Of a stretch of 59,073 nucleotides of DNA, positions 27,570 through 36,567 are shown piece after piece; the stretch's first letter is position 1; each line of letters starts with the position of its first letter. A program made the position numbers and the translations under genes. This stretch comes from Collinsella sp. (GTDB lineage: Bacteria; Actinomycetota; Coriobacteriia; Coriobacteriales; Coriobacteriaceae), in contig DXMJ01000011.1 of assembly GCA_019414265.1 (NCBI GenBank), positions 1 to 59,073 on the forward strand, read 5' to 3'. The notes under the pieces were generated by a model. The model was not told the DNA's origin, did no database searches, and saw only the letters and a program-made list of their open reading frames with translations.

Positions 27570-28569
27570 GGATGCTCACCCCCTGCTTGCCCAAGTTGTG
27601 ACGAATGTCCTCGATATTACCCTCGACGGTCGCGATCAACTCATCCAGCGAATCGAACACGCGCGACGGACGCAGCCAACGCGTAAACGCCAGCGAAACA
27701 GAAGAGCCGTACAGGTCGCCCGTATAACCAATTAAATTAGCCTCGAGATGCGCCGAAGCGACATCGTCGGCATACGTCGGCGGCAGTCCGACGTTCACGG
27801 CAGCGGGCCACGCGGTGTCATCGACCAGCACCAGACCCTCATACACGCCATCGGCAGGCACCTGAATACCGTCGGGAACCTGCAGGTTTGCCGTGGGAAA
27901 GCCCATGCCAGAACCCTCGTGACGGCCGCGAATAACACCGCCACGCACCATATACGGACGGCCGAGTAACTCAGCAGCAAGCTCCACATGGCCCTGTCCC
28001 AGCTCATGACGAATGCGGGTGGCGCAAATGGCCTCACCGCCCTCGCAAAGCAAGTCGTGCCCGTATACGTCAACGCCGCGCTCGGCACCCCAGGCGCGCA
28101 TCTCGTCAACACCAGAAGCACCGCCACGACCCAGCCTAAAGTCGCTGCCAACGCGAATCGATCGAATGTCGACCAGACGCGACACCAGCGAGAGAAAAGC
28201 AACATGGTCAAGCGCCGCAACCTCAGGCGTAAAGGGAACGGCCACCACCGCATTGACCCCAGTTTGAGCCAGGGCATGCAGACGGTCGGCCGTCGTCATC
28301 AATTTTTGAGCGGGCGAAGGGCTCACCACGACGTCCGGGTCGGGATCGAAGGTAACTACGACCGCCTTGCAGCCATGGGCACGGGCATCACGGACAAGCG
28401 CCGCAATGAGCTCCTGGTGTCCACGGTGAACGCCGTCGAACACGCCGATGGCAATCGATGCGGCACCCAGGTGCTCACACTTATCAAACACATCGGCAGT
28501 AACGATGCGAGCCTCGTCCGACTCGCCCGCGAAAAAGATACGCGCGAGCTCGCGAACGGACAACATCAT
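27562..28569 (-). CDS. ribF: Bifunctional riboflavin kinase / FAD synthetase
   Basis: A 335-residue RibF making FMN and FAD from riboflavin. The N-terminal FAD-synthetase part carries GVFDGVHRGHQELI (about 42-55) and VGSDFRLGRGG. The C-terminal kinase part carries GRHEGSGMGFPTANLQVP and DLYGSSVSLAFTRWLRP. It overlaps truB by 4 bases (ATGA) and dnaG by 8 bases, so the three are translationally coupled. Confidence 0.95.
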   Translation of the reverse strand: MMLSVRELARIFFAGESDEARIVTADVFDKCEHLGAASIAIGVFDGVHRGHQELIAALVRDARAHGCKAVVVTFDPDPDVVVSPSPAQKLMTTADRLHALAQTGVNAVVAVPFTPEVAALDHVAFLSLVSRLVDIRSIRVGSDFRLGRGGASGVDEMRAWGAERGVDVYGHDLLCEGGEAICATRIRHELGQGHVELAAELLGRPYMVRGGVIRGRHEGSGMGFPTANLQVPDGIQVPADGVYEGLVLVDDTAWPAAVNVGLPPTYADDVASAHLEANLIGYTGDLYGSSVSLAFTRWLRPSRVFDSLDELIATVEGNIEDIRHNLGKQGVSIRD

Positions 28570-29498
28570 CGAACACCGCCGATTGCCTGCGGAAACACGT
28601 GCTCCATGACAAAGCGGCCACCCTCAATGCGGGCGAGCGCCTTGAGTCCCCCATCGAGCACCAACGCAAACGGCGCCTTCGAGGCATCGAAATCGGCAAG
28701 CGCACGCTCAACGGGAATGCGTCGGCCGCAAAGCAGGTCGTCGGCAAGATTGCCCGGCAAGTCAACACGCGTGGCGCCCAGGGCCGCAATGGGATCCAGG
28801 GCAAAGCCAGCCGCGGACTCGGGAGAAAGCTCCTCGATCGCATGACAAGCGCCAATGGAAACAACACCGGAGGCCGTGCGGCGCAGCGCGGAAATGTGCG
28901 CGGCGCTGTCGCAGGCGCGGCCCAGGTCGCGAGCGAGCGCTCGGATATAGGTGCCCTTACTCACCGAAAACGCCACGGTCCAAACGCACGAATCGCCCTC
29001 GCCGCTCACGGCAATCAGGTCGGCGGAGTACACCTCGACCGGACGCGGGGGCAGCGACACGGCATTGCCCTCGCGCGCAGCCTTATAGGCGCGCACGCCG
29101 TTGACCGAAATGGCCGAAAACGCCGGCGGCACCTGCATCTGCGGGCCCAACATGGTGCACAGGCGCTCGCGGGCATAGGACGGATCGCGCAGCTCGGCGG
29201 CTATGGGCACCGTGCGGACGGCCTCGCCTTCCGCATCATCGGTATTGGTCTCGACGCCAAACGAGATGTCGGCGACGTAGCTTTTGGTATCGAGGGTAAG
29301 CATGCCCAGCAGACGCGTTGCCTGGCCCACGCCCACCACCATGACACCTGATGCCATGGGATCGAGCGTTCCGGCATGGCCGACGCGCCGCTCATGGAGG
29401 GCGCGCCGGCATTTCGAAACCACATCGTGGGACGTGCAGCCCACCGGCTTATCGACGGCGAGCAGCATATTCAGTTGAGAAGGCGTACGACGAGCCAT
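28566..29498 (-). CDS. truB: tRNA pseudouridine(55) synthase TruB
   Basis: A 310-residue pseudouridine synthase for U55 of tRNA. The catalytic Asp is D46 in HAGTLDPMASG. Other motifs are LAVDKPVGCTSHDVV and KGTYIRALARDLG. The C-terminal end is PUA-like. It lies in the infB-rbfA-nrnA-truB-ribF order usual for bacteria. Confidence 0.96.
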   Translation of the reverse strand: MARRTPSQLNMLLAVDKPVGCTSHDVVSKCRRALHERRVGHAGTLDPMASGVMVVGVGQATRLLGMLTLDTKSYVADISFGVETNTDDAEGEAVRTVPIAAELRDPSYARERLCTMLGPQMQVPPAFSAISVNGVRAYKAAREGNAVSLPPRPVEVYSADLIAVSGEGDSCVWTVAFSVSKGTYIRALARDLGRACDSAAHISALRRTASGVVSIGACHAIEELSPESAAGFALDPIAALGATRVDLPGNLADDLLCGRRIPVERALADFDASKAPFALVLDGGLKALARIEGGRFVMEHVFPQAIGGVR

Positions 29499-29513
29499 GT
29501 ACCATCCAAAAAG

Positions 29514-30557
29514 TTAAAGCTCGACGGTCACCGAAGCGGGATCCTCCCCCACCAGCTCGGCCAGCATGGGAAGTGCCACGGTAAGCGTCTCGAGAATCGT
29601 TCCGTTGTTGGAGAAACCGGCGGCAGCGGGATGTCCGCCTCCGCCAAAGGTAGCAGCGATCTCGGACACGTTGAGGTCGCCCTTGGAGCGCAGGTTGCCG
29701 CGCACCTTGGTATCGCCCTCAATGCCCTTCAGGAACAGACAGACCTCGACGCCCATCACCGAGCGCACCACGTCAACCAGACCGTCGCACTCATCCGAGG
29801 TGACACCGCAGGCCTCAAGGTCACTCTGGTACGCGTAGCTATACGCGACGCGCCCGTGGGCCACTGTCTTAATGCGGCCCATAACGATGGACTTGAGGTG
29901 CAAAAACTCAACGCGCATGCTCTGGTAAACCTCGAGTGCCACACGCGCCGGATCGGCACCGTGGGCAACCAGACGCGAGGCTGCATGGAACGCGGCTGCA
30001 TCGGCGTTTTGGTACTGAAAACGGCCGGTATCGGTAACCAAGCCACACAGCAGGCAGGTCGCAACGCCATCACGTGCGACAATGCCGCAATTGTCCAAGA
30101 AGCGGTCGATGATCATGGCGCAGGCTGCAGCTTCGACGCGCCTCAGGCTGAGCTCGGCAAACTCCTCGCGCGCCGGATGGTGATCGAAGCACACCACATG
30201 CTTGGAGCGACGAAGCACCTCGGCGGAATTATTGAGACGCTCGACGACCGGCACGTCCACCGAGATGAACAGGTCAGGATTGCCGGCATACGCAGATGCC
30301 GGTACCAGGCGATCGGAGCCTTCCATAAAGCGGTAGATGCGCGGAACCGGATCATCGTCTGCCAGCAGCAGGGCAATGTCCTTGTTAGGGAAAAACTTCA
30401 TAAGCGAGAGGCCCAGACCCAACACGGAGCCCAGGGCGTCGCCATCGGGAGAAGTGTGTCCCGAAATCGCAATGGAGGACGCACCCTCGATGAGCTCGAG
30501 GATGCGTCGCTGAATATCTGCAGACTCGCACGAGGCGAGGTCGGCGGAATTAGTCAT
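29514..30557 (-). CDS. nrnA: DHH-family phosphoesterase NrnA (oligoribonuclease / pAp phosphatase)
   Basis: A 347-residue DHH/DHHA1 protein degrading nano-RNA and 3'-phosphoadenosine 5'-phosphate in characterised relatives. Motifs visible are SGHTSPDGDALGSVLGL, FDHHPAREEF and the DHHA1 signature FGGGGHPAAAGF. It overlaps rbfA by 8 bases. The neighbourhood (rbfA, truB) is the usual one for NrnA. Confidence 0.92.
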   Translation of the reverse strand: MTNSADLASCESADIQRRILELIEGASSIAISGHTSPDGDALGSVLGLGLSLMKFFPNKDIALLLADDDPVPRIYRFMEGSDRLVPASAYAGNPDLFISVDVPVVERLNNSAEVLRRSKHVVCFDHHPAREEFAELSLRRVEAAACAMIIDRFLDNCGIVARDGVATCLLCGLVTDTGRFQYQNADAAAFHAASRLVAHGADPARVALEVYQSMRVEFLHLKSIVMGRIKTVAHGRVAYSYAYQSDLEACGVTSDECDGLVDVVRSVMGVEVCLFLKGIEGDTKVRGNLRSKGDLNVSEIAATFGGGGHPAAAGFSNNGTILETLTVALPMLAELVGEDPASVTVEL

Positions 30558-30960
30558 CTAAAGCTGCCTCCTGGGCGGCATCCGCTATCGGATAGCCGTC
30601 CTCGTCCTTTTCGATCGCAAGCGTGGCGGGAACGTTTTCCAGCGCACGCGTGATACGCTCGGCCTCATCGGTCGAGCGATCGATGCGAAAATCGAGCTCG
30701 GGCGTGACGCGCCAATCGAGCGAGCGAGCCAACAGGCTGCGAATACGGCCCTTGGCGCTTGCGAGCGCCTCCATGACCTCGTCGTAGCGGCTCGCATCGC
30801 ACGACACGTACACGCGCGCGAACGAACGGTCCACCGCGACCTCGACCGCGGTCAAAGTAACCAAGTCGAGACGCGGATCGGAAACCTCAAAGAGCAGGAT
30901 ATAACCGAGCTTCTCGCGAAGTTGCTCGCCCAGACGGCGAGTTGCCTGCGTTTGCTTCAT
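30550..30960 (-). CDS. rbfA: 30S ribosome-binding factor RbfA
   Basis: A 136-residue KH-fold factor for 16S rRNA maturation. It begins MKQTQATRRLGEQLREKLGY and includes DPRLDLVTLTAVEVAVD and LARSLDWRVTPELDFRIDRS. The C-terminal tail is longer and more acidic than average. It follows infB by 11 bases. Confidence 0.94.
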   Translation of the reverse strand: MKQTQATRRLGEQLREKLGYILLFEVSDPRLDLVTLTAVEVAVDRSFARVYVSCDASRYDEVMEALASAKGRIRSLLARSLDWRVTPELDFRIDRSTDEAERITRALENVPATLAIEKDEDGYPIADAAQEAALDD

Positions 30961-30971
30961 AGCGCTACCCC

Positions 30972-33686
30972 CTACTCGGTACGGGCAACCTGGTCGATGC
31001 GGTAACCCTCGATCTGGTCGCCGGGCTTGATGTCCTGGAAGTTCTCCAGGCCAATGCCGCCCTCGGAACCGCTCTTGAGGCTCTTGGCCTCGTCCTTGTA
31101 GTGACGCATCGAGGCGATCTTGCCGTTGAAGACCACGATGCCGTCGCGCACCAGACGCACGGAATCGGTCGCGGCGATCTCACCCTCTTCGACGCGGACA
31201 CCGGCGGCGATACCGACTTTGGGCACCTTGAAGGTGTCCAGGACGGTCGCGGTACCCGTGGAGACCTCGACCTCGGTGGGCTTGAGCATGCCGATACGGG
31301 CAGCGTCGAGCTCCTCGAGGCACTTGTAGATGACGTCGTAGCAACGGATCTCGACGCCCTCGCGCTCGGCGGCGGAACGCGCCTTACCGTCGGGGCGGAC
31401 GCCAAAGCCGATGATGATGGCGTTGGAGGCGTCGGCCAGGACGACGTCGGTCTCGTTGATGGCACCGACGGCGGAGTGGATCGTGTTGATGCGGACCTCG
31501 GACTGATCCATCTTGTCGAGCGAGTCCTGAAGGGCCTCGATGGAACCCTGGACGTCGGCCTTGATGATCAGGTTGAGCTCCTTGACCTCGGCGTCGGCAA
31601 TGGTCTCAAAGAGGTTCTCGAGCGTGACGTGTTTGACGCGGCTCTGCTCCTCGATACGGGCCTTGAGCGAACGCTCGTCCGCAAGGGCACGAGCCTCGCG
31701 CTCGTCCTCGAACACGCGGAACTCGTCACCGGCGTTGGGTACGGACTGCAGACCCAGGATCTCGACGGCGTCGGAGGGACCGGCCTCGGTGACGGCGCGG
31801 CCCTTGGGGTCGAGCATAGCGCGGACGCGGCCGTAGGTGAGGCCGGCGACCAGCGTATCGCCCACGTGCAGGGTACCGCGGGTCACGAGCACGGTAGCGA
31901 CCGAGCCGCGGCCCTTGTCGAGCTTAGCCTCGAGGACGTTACCGGAGGCAAAAGTGTCGGGGTTGGCCTTGAGCTCGAGCACGTCGGCCTGGAGCAGCAC
32001 GGTCTCGAGCAGATCGTCGATACCGATCTTCTGCTTGGCCGAAATGTTGACGAACATGTTCTGTCCGCCCCACTCCTCGGGGATGACACCGTACTCGGTG
32101 AGCTCCTGGCGCACGCGGTCGGGGTTGGCGCCCGGCTTATCGATCTTGTTGACGGCGACGACGATGGGTACGCCGGCGGCCTTGGCGTGGTTGATCGACT
32201 CGACGGTCTGGGGCATGACGCCGTCGTCGGCAGCCACGATCAGAATGACGATGTCGGTCACCTTGGCACCACGGGCACGCATGGCCGTAAAGGTGGCATG
32301 GCCCGGGGTATCGATGAAGGTGATCTTGCGGTCGTTGATCATAACCTGCGAAGCGCCGATTGCCTGGGTAATGCCGCCCGCCTCGCCGGCAGCGACGCCG
32401 GTGTGACGGATGGCGTCGAGGAGGCTCGTCTTGCCGTGGTCGACGTGGCCCATGACGGTGACGACCGGGGCGCGCGGCTTAAGGTCGGCGGGATCGTCGT
32501 AGAACGAGAAGGTGTTCTCCTCCTCGGGGGTGATGATCTTGATCTGACGACCCAGGTCGTCGGCAACGAGCTCGACAAGGTCATCGGACATGGACTGCGT
32601 CATGGTGAGCGGCGTACCCAGTAGGAACAGGCGCTTGATGATGTCGTTGGCCGGAACGTCGAGCGCCTCGGCGAGCTCCTGAACGGTAACGCCCTGGGAA
32701 ACCTTGATGGCGTCGAGCTCCTCGGGGTTCACGCCCTGGGCCAGCGCCTCCTCTATCTTGCGCTCCTCCTGAGCCTTGGCAGCCTCGCGCTCGCGCTTCT
32801 CCTTGCGCTTCTTGCGGCGACCGGTGGACTCGCGAGAGGCCTCCTCGACGGCGGCACGAGCCTCCTCGAGCACCTTCTCACGGCTGTACTCCTCGGCCTC
32901 GCGAGCCATGCGGCTGTAGTGGTCCTCTTCGTTGTTGTGACCGCCCTTGCGCTTCTTGCCCTTGCCCTGCCTATCGGGGTTGGGGAAGTCCATGCCGGCA
33001 GCGACGTTGTTGCTGGCGTTGGTGCGAGGGCTGTGCGGACGGCTCTCGGAGGCGTTGCGATCGGAGTTATTGTCGGAGGCGTTGCGATCGTTACGACGGC
33101 CACCGCGGCGGTCGTTGTTGCCGCCACGACGGTTACCGCGCTCGGCGGCGCGCTCGGCTTTGGCCTTGTCCTCGGCGTCCTTCTTCTCCTTGAGCACGGT
33201 CTCCTGTGCGGCGATCTGGTCGAGCAGCGAACGGAAGCGCGAACCGGAGTCGGAAGCGGGAACGGCGCGGCGCTGGGCCTCGCGGGCAGCCTCCTCCTTC
33301 TCGCGAGCAAGGCGCTCCTGCTCGGCCTTCTTCTTGGCCTCGGCCTCGGCGCGGGCGGCCTCCTCGGCAGCCTGGGCTGCGGCAAACTGGCGGCGTTCCT
33401 CCTCGCGTGCCTTCTCGGCAGCGATGCGCTCGCGCTCGGCCTCGGCGGCGCGAGCGGCCTCCTCGGCGGCAGCTGCCTGCTCCTCGGCCTGCTTGGCGGC
33501 CTCGACTTCCTGAGCACGGGCCTCGATCACCGAGGCGAGCTGCTTGCGGACCATGGCGACATAGGCATCCTCCAAGGTGGAGGAAGCGGACTTAGCGGGA
33601 ATCTTCATTTCGGCGAGATGACCCATAAGTTCCTTGGAGGTCATGCCGAACTCTTTGGCCAGGGTGGACACACGGACTTTTGCCAT
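30972..33686 (-). CDS. infB: Translation initiation factor IF-2
   Basis: A 904-residue initiation GTPase. A short N-terminal fold (MAKVRVSTLAKEFGMTSKEL) precedes about 250 residues of Ala/Glu/Arg- and Asn/Arg/Gly-rich low complexity. Next come a second IF2_N unit (VTVQELAEALDVPANDIIKRLF) and the GTPase core with GHVDHGKTSLLD, DTPGHATF and NKIDKPGA. Domains II-IV complete the protein. The low-complexity part creates misleading open frames on the other strand. It lies between nusA and rbfA. Confidence 0.97.
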   Translation of the reverse strand: MAKVRVSTLAKEFGMTSKELMGHLAEMKIPAKSASSTLEDAYVAMVRKQLASVIEARAQEVEAAKQAEEQAAAAEEAARAAEAERERIAAEKAREEERRQFAAAQAAEEAARAEAEAKKKAEQERLAREKEEAAREAQRRAVPASDSGSRFRSLLDQIAAQETVLKEKKDAEDKAKAERAAERGNRRGGNNDRRGGRRNDRNASDNNSDRNASESRPHSPRTNASNNVAAGMDFPNPDRQGKGKKRKGGHNNEEDHYSRMAREAEEYSREKVLEEARAAVEEASRESTGRRKKRKEKREREAAKAQEERKIEEALAQGVNPEELDAIKVSQGVTVQELAEALDVPANDIIKRLFLLGTPLTMTQSMSDDLVELVADDLGRQIKIITPEEENTFSFYDDPADLKPRAPVVTVMGHVDHGKTSLLDAIRHTGVAAGEAGGITQAIGASQVMINDRKITFIDTPGHATFTAMRARGAKVTDIVILIVAADDGVMPQTVESINHAKAAGVPIVVAVNKIDKPGANPDRVRQELTEYGVIPEEWGGQNMFVNISAKQKIGIDDLLETVLLQADVLELKANPDTFASGNVLEAKLDKGRGSVATVLVTRGTLHVGDTLVAGLTYGRVRAMLDPKGRAVTEAGPSDAVEILGLQSVPNAGDEFRVFEDEREARALADERSLKARIEEQSRVKHVTLENLFETIADAEVKELNLIIKADVQGSIEALQDSLDKMDQSEVRINTIHSAVGAINETDVVLADASNAIIIGFGVRPDGKARSAAEREGVEIRCYDVIYKCLEELDAARIGMLKPTEVEVSTGTATVLDTFKVPKVGIAAGVRVEEGEIAATDSVRLVRDGIVVFNGKIASMRHYKDEAKSLKSGSEGGIGLENFQDIKPGDQIEGYRIDQVARTE

Positions 33687-33777
33687 ATGACTTCACCTAC
33701 CCTTTCTGGCACCTTGGGTGCCTAGAGACTGAACGAGCGTGGGAGATGCGCCGGGACCTGCCCGGCGCGACCGCGCG

Positions 33778-35025
33778 CTAGATCAGGTCCTCCGCATCAT
33801 CGAAGGCGTCGGTGTCGTGGACACCGCAGAAACGGGAGCCGGGACGGGCCTGGTTGCGGCACTGGATGCCGTCCTCGGACACGTACTCGCAGCGGCGGAC
33901 GTCCTCGTCCTCCTCATCACCGATCAGGTCGGCGGCGGGCTCCTCGTGAACGGGAACGTTCTTGAGGATGTCGGCGGCAAGCGTCTCGGACTTAATGTCG
34001 ATGTGCCAGCCGGTCAGGCGCGCGGCGAGGCGGGCGTTCTGGCCCTCCTTGCCGATGGCGAGGGACAGCTGGTCGTCGGGCACGATGACGCCGGCGTAGG
34101 CCTTCTCCTCGTCGATGAGGACGCGGGTGACCTTAGCGGGCGACAGGGCGTTGGCGACGTAGACGGCAGGATCGGCATCCCAAAGGATGACGTCGACGCG
34201 CTCGCCACGGAGCTCGCCCACGACAGCGCGAACACGGCTGCCCTTGGGGCCGACGCAGGCGCCCACGGGATCCAGACGATCGTCGAGCGAGTGGACGGCG
34301 ACCTTGGAGCGCTGGCCGGGCTCGCGGGCGATCGACTTGATCTGGACGGTGCCCTCATAGATCTCGGGCACCTCCTGCTCAAACAGACGACGCATGAGCT
34401 CGGGGTGGGTACGGGAGATGACAATCGGCGGACGGCTGTGCTCGCCACGAACCGGCTGCAGGTTGGAGTTGGGGTCGCGAACGTCAATGATCACGGCCTT
34501 GATATGCTGGTTGTGCAGGTAGCGCTCGCCCATCGGACGCTCGTTGCGCTCGTTCTCGTAACGACGCTGATCGAAGTGCGGCAGCTCGGCCTCGACGCCC
34601 TCGCGGATCTTGACGATCGTGAAGTCGGGCGTGGACTGCAGCACGGTACCGCTGATGAGGTCACCGATGCGGCCGGAGAACTCCTCGTAGATTTGCTCGC
34701 GGGCGGAGTTGCGCACGATGGCGTTGATCTCGGCCTTGGCGTGCTGGGCAGCGATGCGACTCGTGTTCTTGGGGGTGACGTCGATCTCCTCGAACTCGGT
34801 GAAGTTGCCCTCCTCGTCCATGGAATCGTCGATCGGCTCCAAGCGGTAGACGTAGATCTTGCCGGTGGTGCGGTCGATGGTCACCTTGGCGCCCCACTCA
34901 AGATGCAGGATCTCGGCATAGCTCTTGGCGAGCGACTGCTCCAGGCGGTCGATCAGGTAGAGCTGGTCGATGTGCTTCTCCTGGCAAAGCTCCATCAGGG
35001 CGGACATCATGTCGGATGCTGCCAT
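33778..35025 (-). CDS. nusA: Transcription termination/antitermination factor NusA with C-terminal zinc-finger-like extension
   Basis: A 415-residue NusA: N-terminal RNA polymerase-binding domain, S1 domain (about 115-180), and two KH domains (DPVGACVGPKGSRVRAVVGEL and SLAIGKEGQNARLAARLTGW). It lacks the C-terminal acidic repeats of E. coli. Instead it ends with an acidic linker and a Cys/His cluster at C379, C389, C400 and H403 (CEYVSEDGIQC, then GSRFCGVH), spaced like DUF5763-type zinc knuckles. The usual ylxR gene between nusA and infB is missing; 91 bases separate them. It directly follows rimP. Confidence 0.95.
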   Translation of the reverse strand: MAASDMMSALMELCQEKHIDQLYLIDRLEQSLAKSYAEILHLEWGAKVTIDRTTGKIYVYRLEPIDDSMDEEGNFTEFEEIDVTPKNTSRIAAQHAKAEINAIVRNSAREQIYEEFSGRIGDLISGTVLQSTPDFTIVKIREGVEAELPHFDQRRYENERNERPMGERYLHNQHIKAVIIDVRDPNSNLQPVRGEHSRPPIVISRTHPELMRRLFEQEVPEIYEGTVQIKSIAREPGQRSKVAVHSLDDRLDPVGACVGPKGSRVRAVVGELRGERVDVILWDADPAVYVANALSPAKVTRVLIDEEKAYAGVIVPDDQLSLAIGKEGQNARLAARLTGWHIDIKSETLAADILKNVPVHEEPAADLIGDEEDEDVRRCEYVSEDGIQCRNQARPGSRFCGVHDTDAFDDAEDLI

Positions 35026-35026
35026 C

Positions 35027-35521
35027 TTACTTTCCTTCCTTCGCGGGCTTGAAGTCGTAGGTGGGCTTCAACTTGCACTTTTTAACATCAGAAAAATCGA
35101 GGGTAACGGACTCGCCGTCCTCGAGCTCGAGGGTCACGTTCGTCTCGGTGGCGGCGGCAATCTTGCCGGCGTACTTGCGACGGCCCTCGGTGGCGGTGGA
35201 GGTGAGCTCGCAGTCCTCGCCCACAAAGCGGGCAAAGTCACTCGGGCGGCGCAGCGGGCGCGCCATACCCGGGCTCGACACCTCGAGCGTATAGCTCGAA
35301 GAGATGGGGTCGAGCTCCTCAATCACATCGCCGACCCACTTGGTGTTGGCCGTGACGTCGTTGAGCGACAGGCTCTGACCCTCGGCACCCTCGATACGCA
35401 CGCGCACGCAGGGGGCCTTGGTGGCACCCACGAGCTCGACGTCGACGATGTCGACATCGTGCTGGGGAGCGACGGCCTCGAGCGCGTCGATGATCGCCTG
35501 CTCGGTCTTGGTCTTGACCAT
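35027..35521 (-). CDS. rimP: Ribosome maturation factor RimP
   Basis: A 164-residue RimP. Its N-terminal domain has VDIVDVELVGATKAPCVRVRIEG and the family signature YTLEVSSPGMARPLRRPSDFARF. A C-terminal SH3-like domain ends in LDFSDVKKCKL. The start at 35521 has GGAGGTG 5 bases upstream. It is the first gene of the rimP-nusA-infB-rbfA series, preceded by a leader with a promoter and a terminator hairpin. Confidence 0.94.
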   Translation of the reverse strand: MVKTKTEQAIIDALEAVAPQHDVDIVDVELVGATKAPCVRVRIEGAEGQSLSLNDVTANTKWVGDVIEELDPISSSYTLEVSSPGMARPLRRPSDFARFVGEDCELTSTATEGRRKYAGKIAAATETNVTLELEDGESVTLDFSDVKKCKLKPTYDFKPAKEGK

Positions 35522-35540
35522 TGCGGCACCTCCATCCATA

Positions 35541-35574
35541 CAAAAAAGAAGCGGGGCCGAAACCCCACTTCTTT
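35541..35574 (-). terminator. Promoter-proximal intrinsic terminator in the rimP-nusA leader
   Basis: On the minus strand AAAGAAGTGGGG pairs with CCCCGCTTCTTT (one T-G pair) around the loop TTTCGG, running into TTTTTTG. It lies about 20 bases downstream of the predicted transcription start and only about 20 bases before the rimP start codon. This is the position of an attenuator. Confidence 0.75.
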
Positions 35575-35599
35575 CAATTACAACTTCATTTGCAAGCAA

Positions 35600-35628
35600 A
35601 CTATACCAATAGCTGCGGAAACGTGCAA
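35600..35628 (-). promoter_or_regulatory. Sigma-A promoter of the rimP-nusA-infB operon
   Basis: On the minus strand TTGCAC (35628-35623), a 17-base spacer and TATAGT (35605-35600) match the consensus closely. Transcription would start near 35593, giving a leader of about 70 bases containing the terminator hairpin. Confidence 0.8.
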
Positions 35629-35890
35629 GCACCGTACGAATCTGCAGGTCAGCGTGCGCACAGCTTCTCCACAAGAATAGGACAAATGGTCGAGGAACCC
35701 CATGCGGCGCACCCTCAACAGCCCCAAAACGGGCCATGCGTCCCATTCCACAGGCCCGTTCGGACCCCAAGGGCATTCCTCCCCGAGCCCCTATCGATCA
35801 GACTTACGCTAAGGGGCATTCTGCAACAAGCCAGCCAGCAAGTCGCGCAACGACGAACCATTCCAAATCCTCTACGGCAAGGAGGCACAC
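35629..35890. other. Noncoding stretch between the rimP promoter and the lipoprotein gene
   Basis: No gene is supported here. A hairpin with arms AACGGGCC (35728-35735) and GGCCCGTT (35753-35760) and a 17-base loop is present. GGGCATTCC and GGGGCATTC occur as a short imperfect direct repeat around 35770-35822. The last bases hold AAGGAGG, the ribosome site for the lipoprotein gene. Confidence 0.5.
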
Positions 35891-36463
35891 ATGAAACGTC
35901 TAGGCACCCCCTGCATAACTGCGCTCGCCATCGCAACGTGCTCGTTGGCCCTCTTAGGCTGCGGCAACACGAATGGCAAAACCGGAACATGCGAACCGAA
36001 CCCTGGCAGCACCAAAGCCATCGAGAAAAAGACGCCATCGGAAAGCTTCGACAAAATAAACGAAGACATCGTCGATCCCCAGGGCCTGAGTCCCGACCCC
36101 CAAGAACAGTTCCCCATCGACCTTGAGGCAGACGAGAACGTCCATGTTATCTGCGTGGGCAAGGACACGGATGGCTACGGCGACGCCGCGTTGGTCTTTG
36201 CGGTGACAAACAACACCGATGTCGACATGATGTTTGGCGATGTGGACTCCTATGCCTACGTCAACGGCGTGGTCCGCGATGTGCGCATGCGCCAGCAGGT
36301 CGCAGCGGGCGAGGAAACGCGCGCCATGCTCACCTTTGTAGGCACCTTCGACGACCCGGACTTTGATGTGAACAACGACCTCAACGACATCTACCTCAAC
36401 ATCTGGATTTTCGAAGAGGCAACGGGCAACGTTTACTTTAGGGACCTGGTACACATCCCGTAG
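35891..36463 (+). CDS. Lipoprotein with an Ig-like/DUF5067-type domain
   Basis: A 190-residue secreted lipoprotein. The N-terminus is a signal peptide with lipobox LALLGC, the lipidated Cys being residue 24. After a short Pro/Glu/Asp linker comes a beta-rich domain (ALVFAVTNNTDVDMMFGDVDSYAYVNG...LTFVGTF) that resembles the Ig-like domains of Gram-positive lipoproteins. An excellent ribosome site AAGGAGG precedes the ATG. It is a single plus-strand gene between two minus-strand operons, ending at a shared terminator. The ligand or role is unknown. Confidence 0.85.
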   Translation: MKRLGTPCITALAIATCSLALLGCGNTNGKTGTCEPNPGSTKAIEKKTPSESFDKINEDIVDPQGLSPDPQEQFPIDLEADENVHVICVGKDTDGYGDAALVFAVTNNTDVDMMFGDVDSYAYVNGVVRDVRMRQQVAAGEETRAMLTFVGTFDDPDFDVNNDLNDIYLNIWIFEEATGNVYFRDLVHIP

Positions 36464-36504
36464 AAGACGGTGCGACGCACTGACTAAGCAGGGCAGACAA
36501 CACA

Positions 36505-36540
36505 AAACGAGGGACGACCCAACCGGACCGTCCCTCGTTT
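36505..36540. terminator. Bidirectional terminator between the lipoprotein gene and leuS
   Basis: A perfect 12-bp stem with arms AAACGAGGGACG (36505-36516) and CGTCCCTCGTTT (36529-36540) has T/A tracts on both outer sides. It serves the two convergent genes. Confidence 0.88.
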
Positions 36541-36567
36541 ATTGCATGTCAGCTTTACGCGCAGAGC

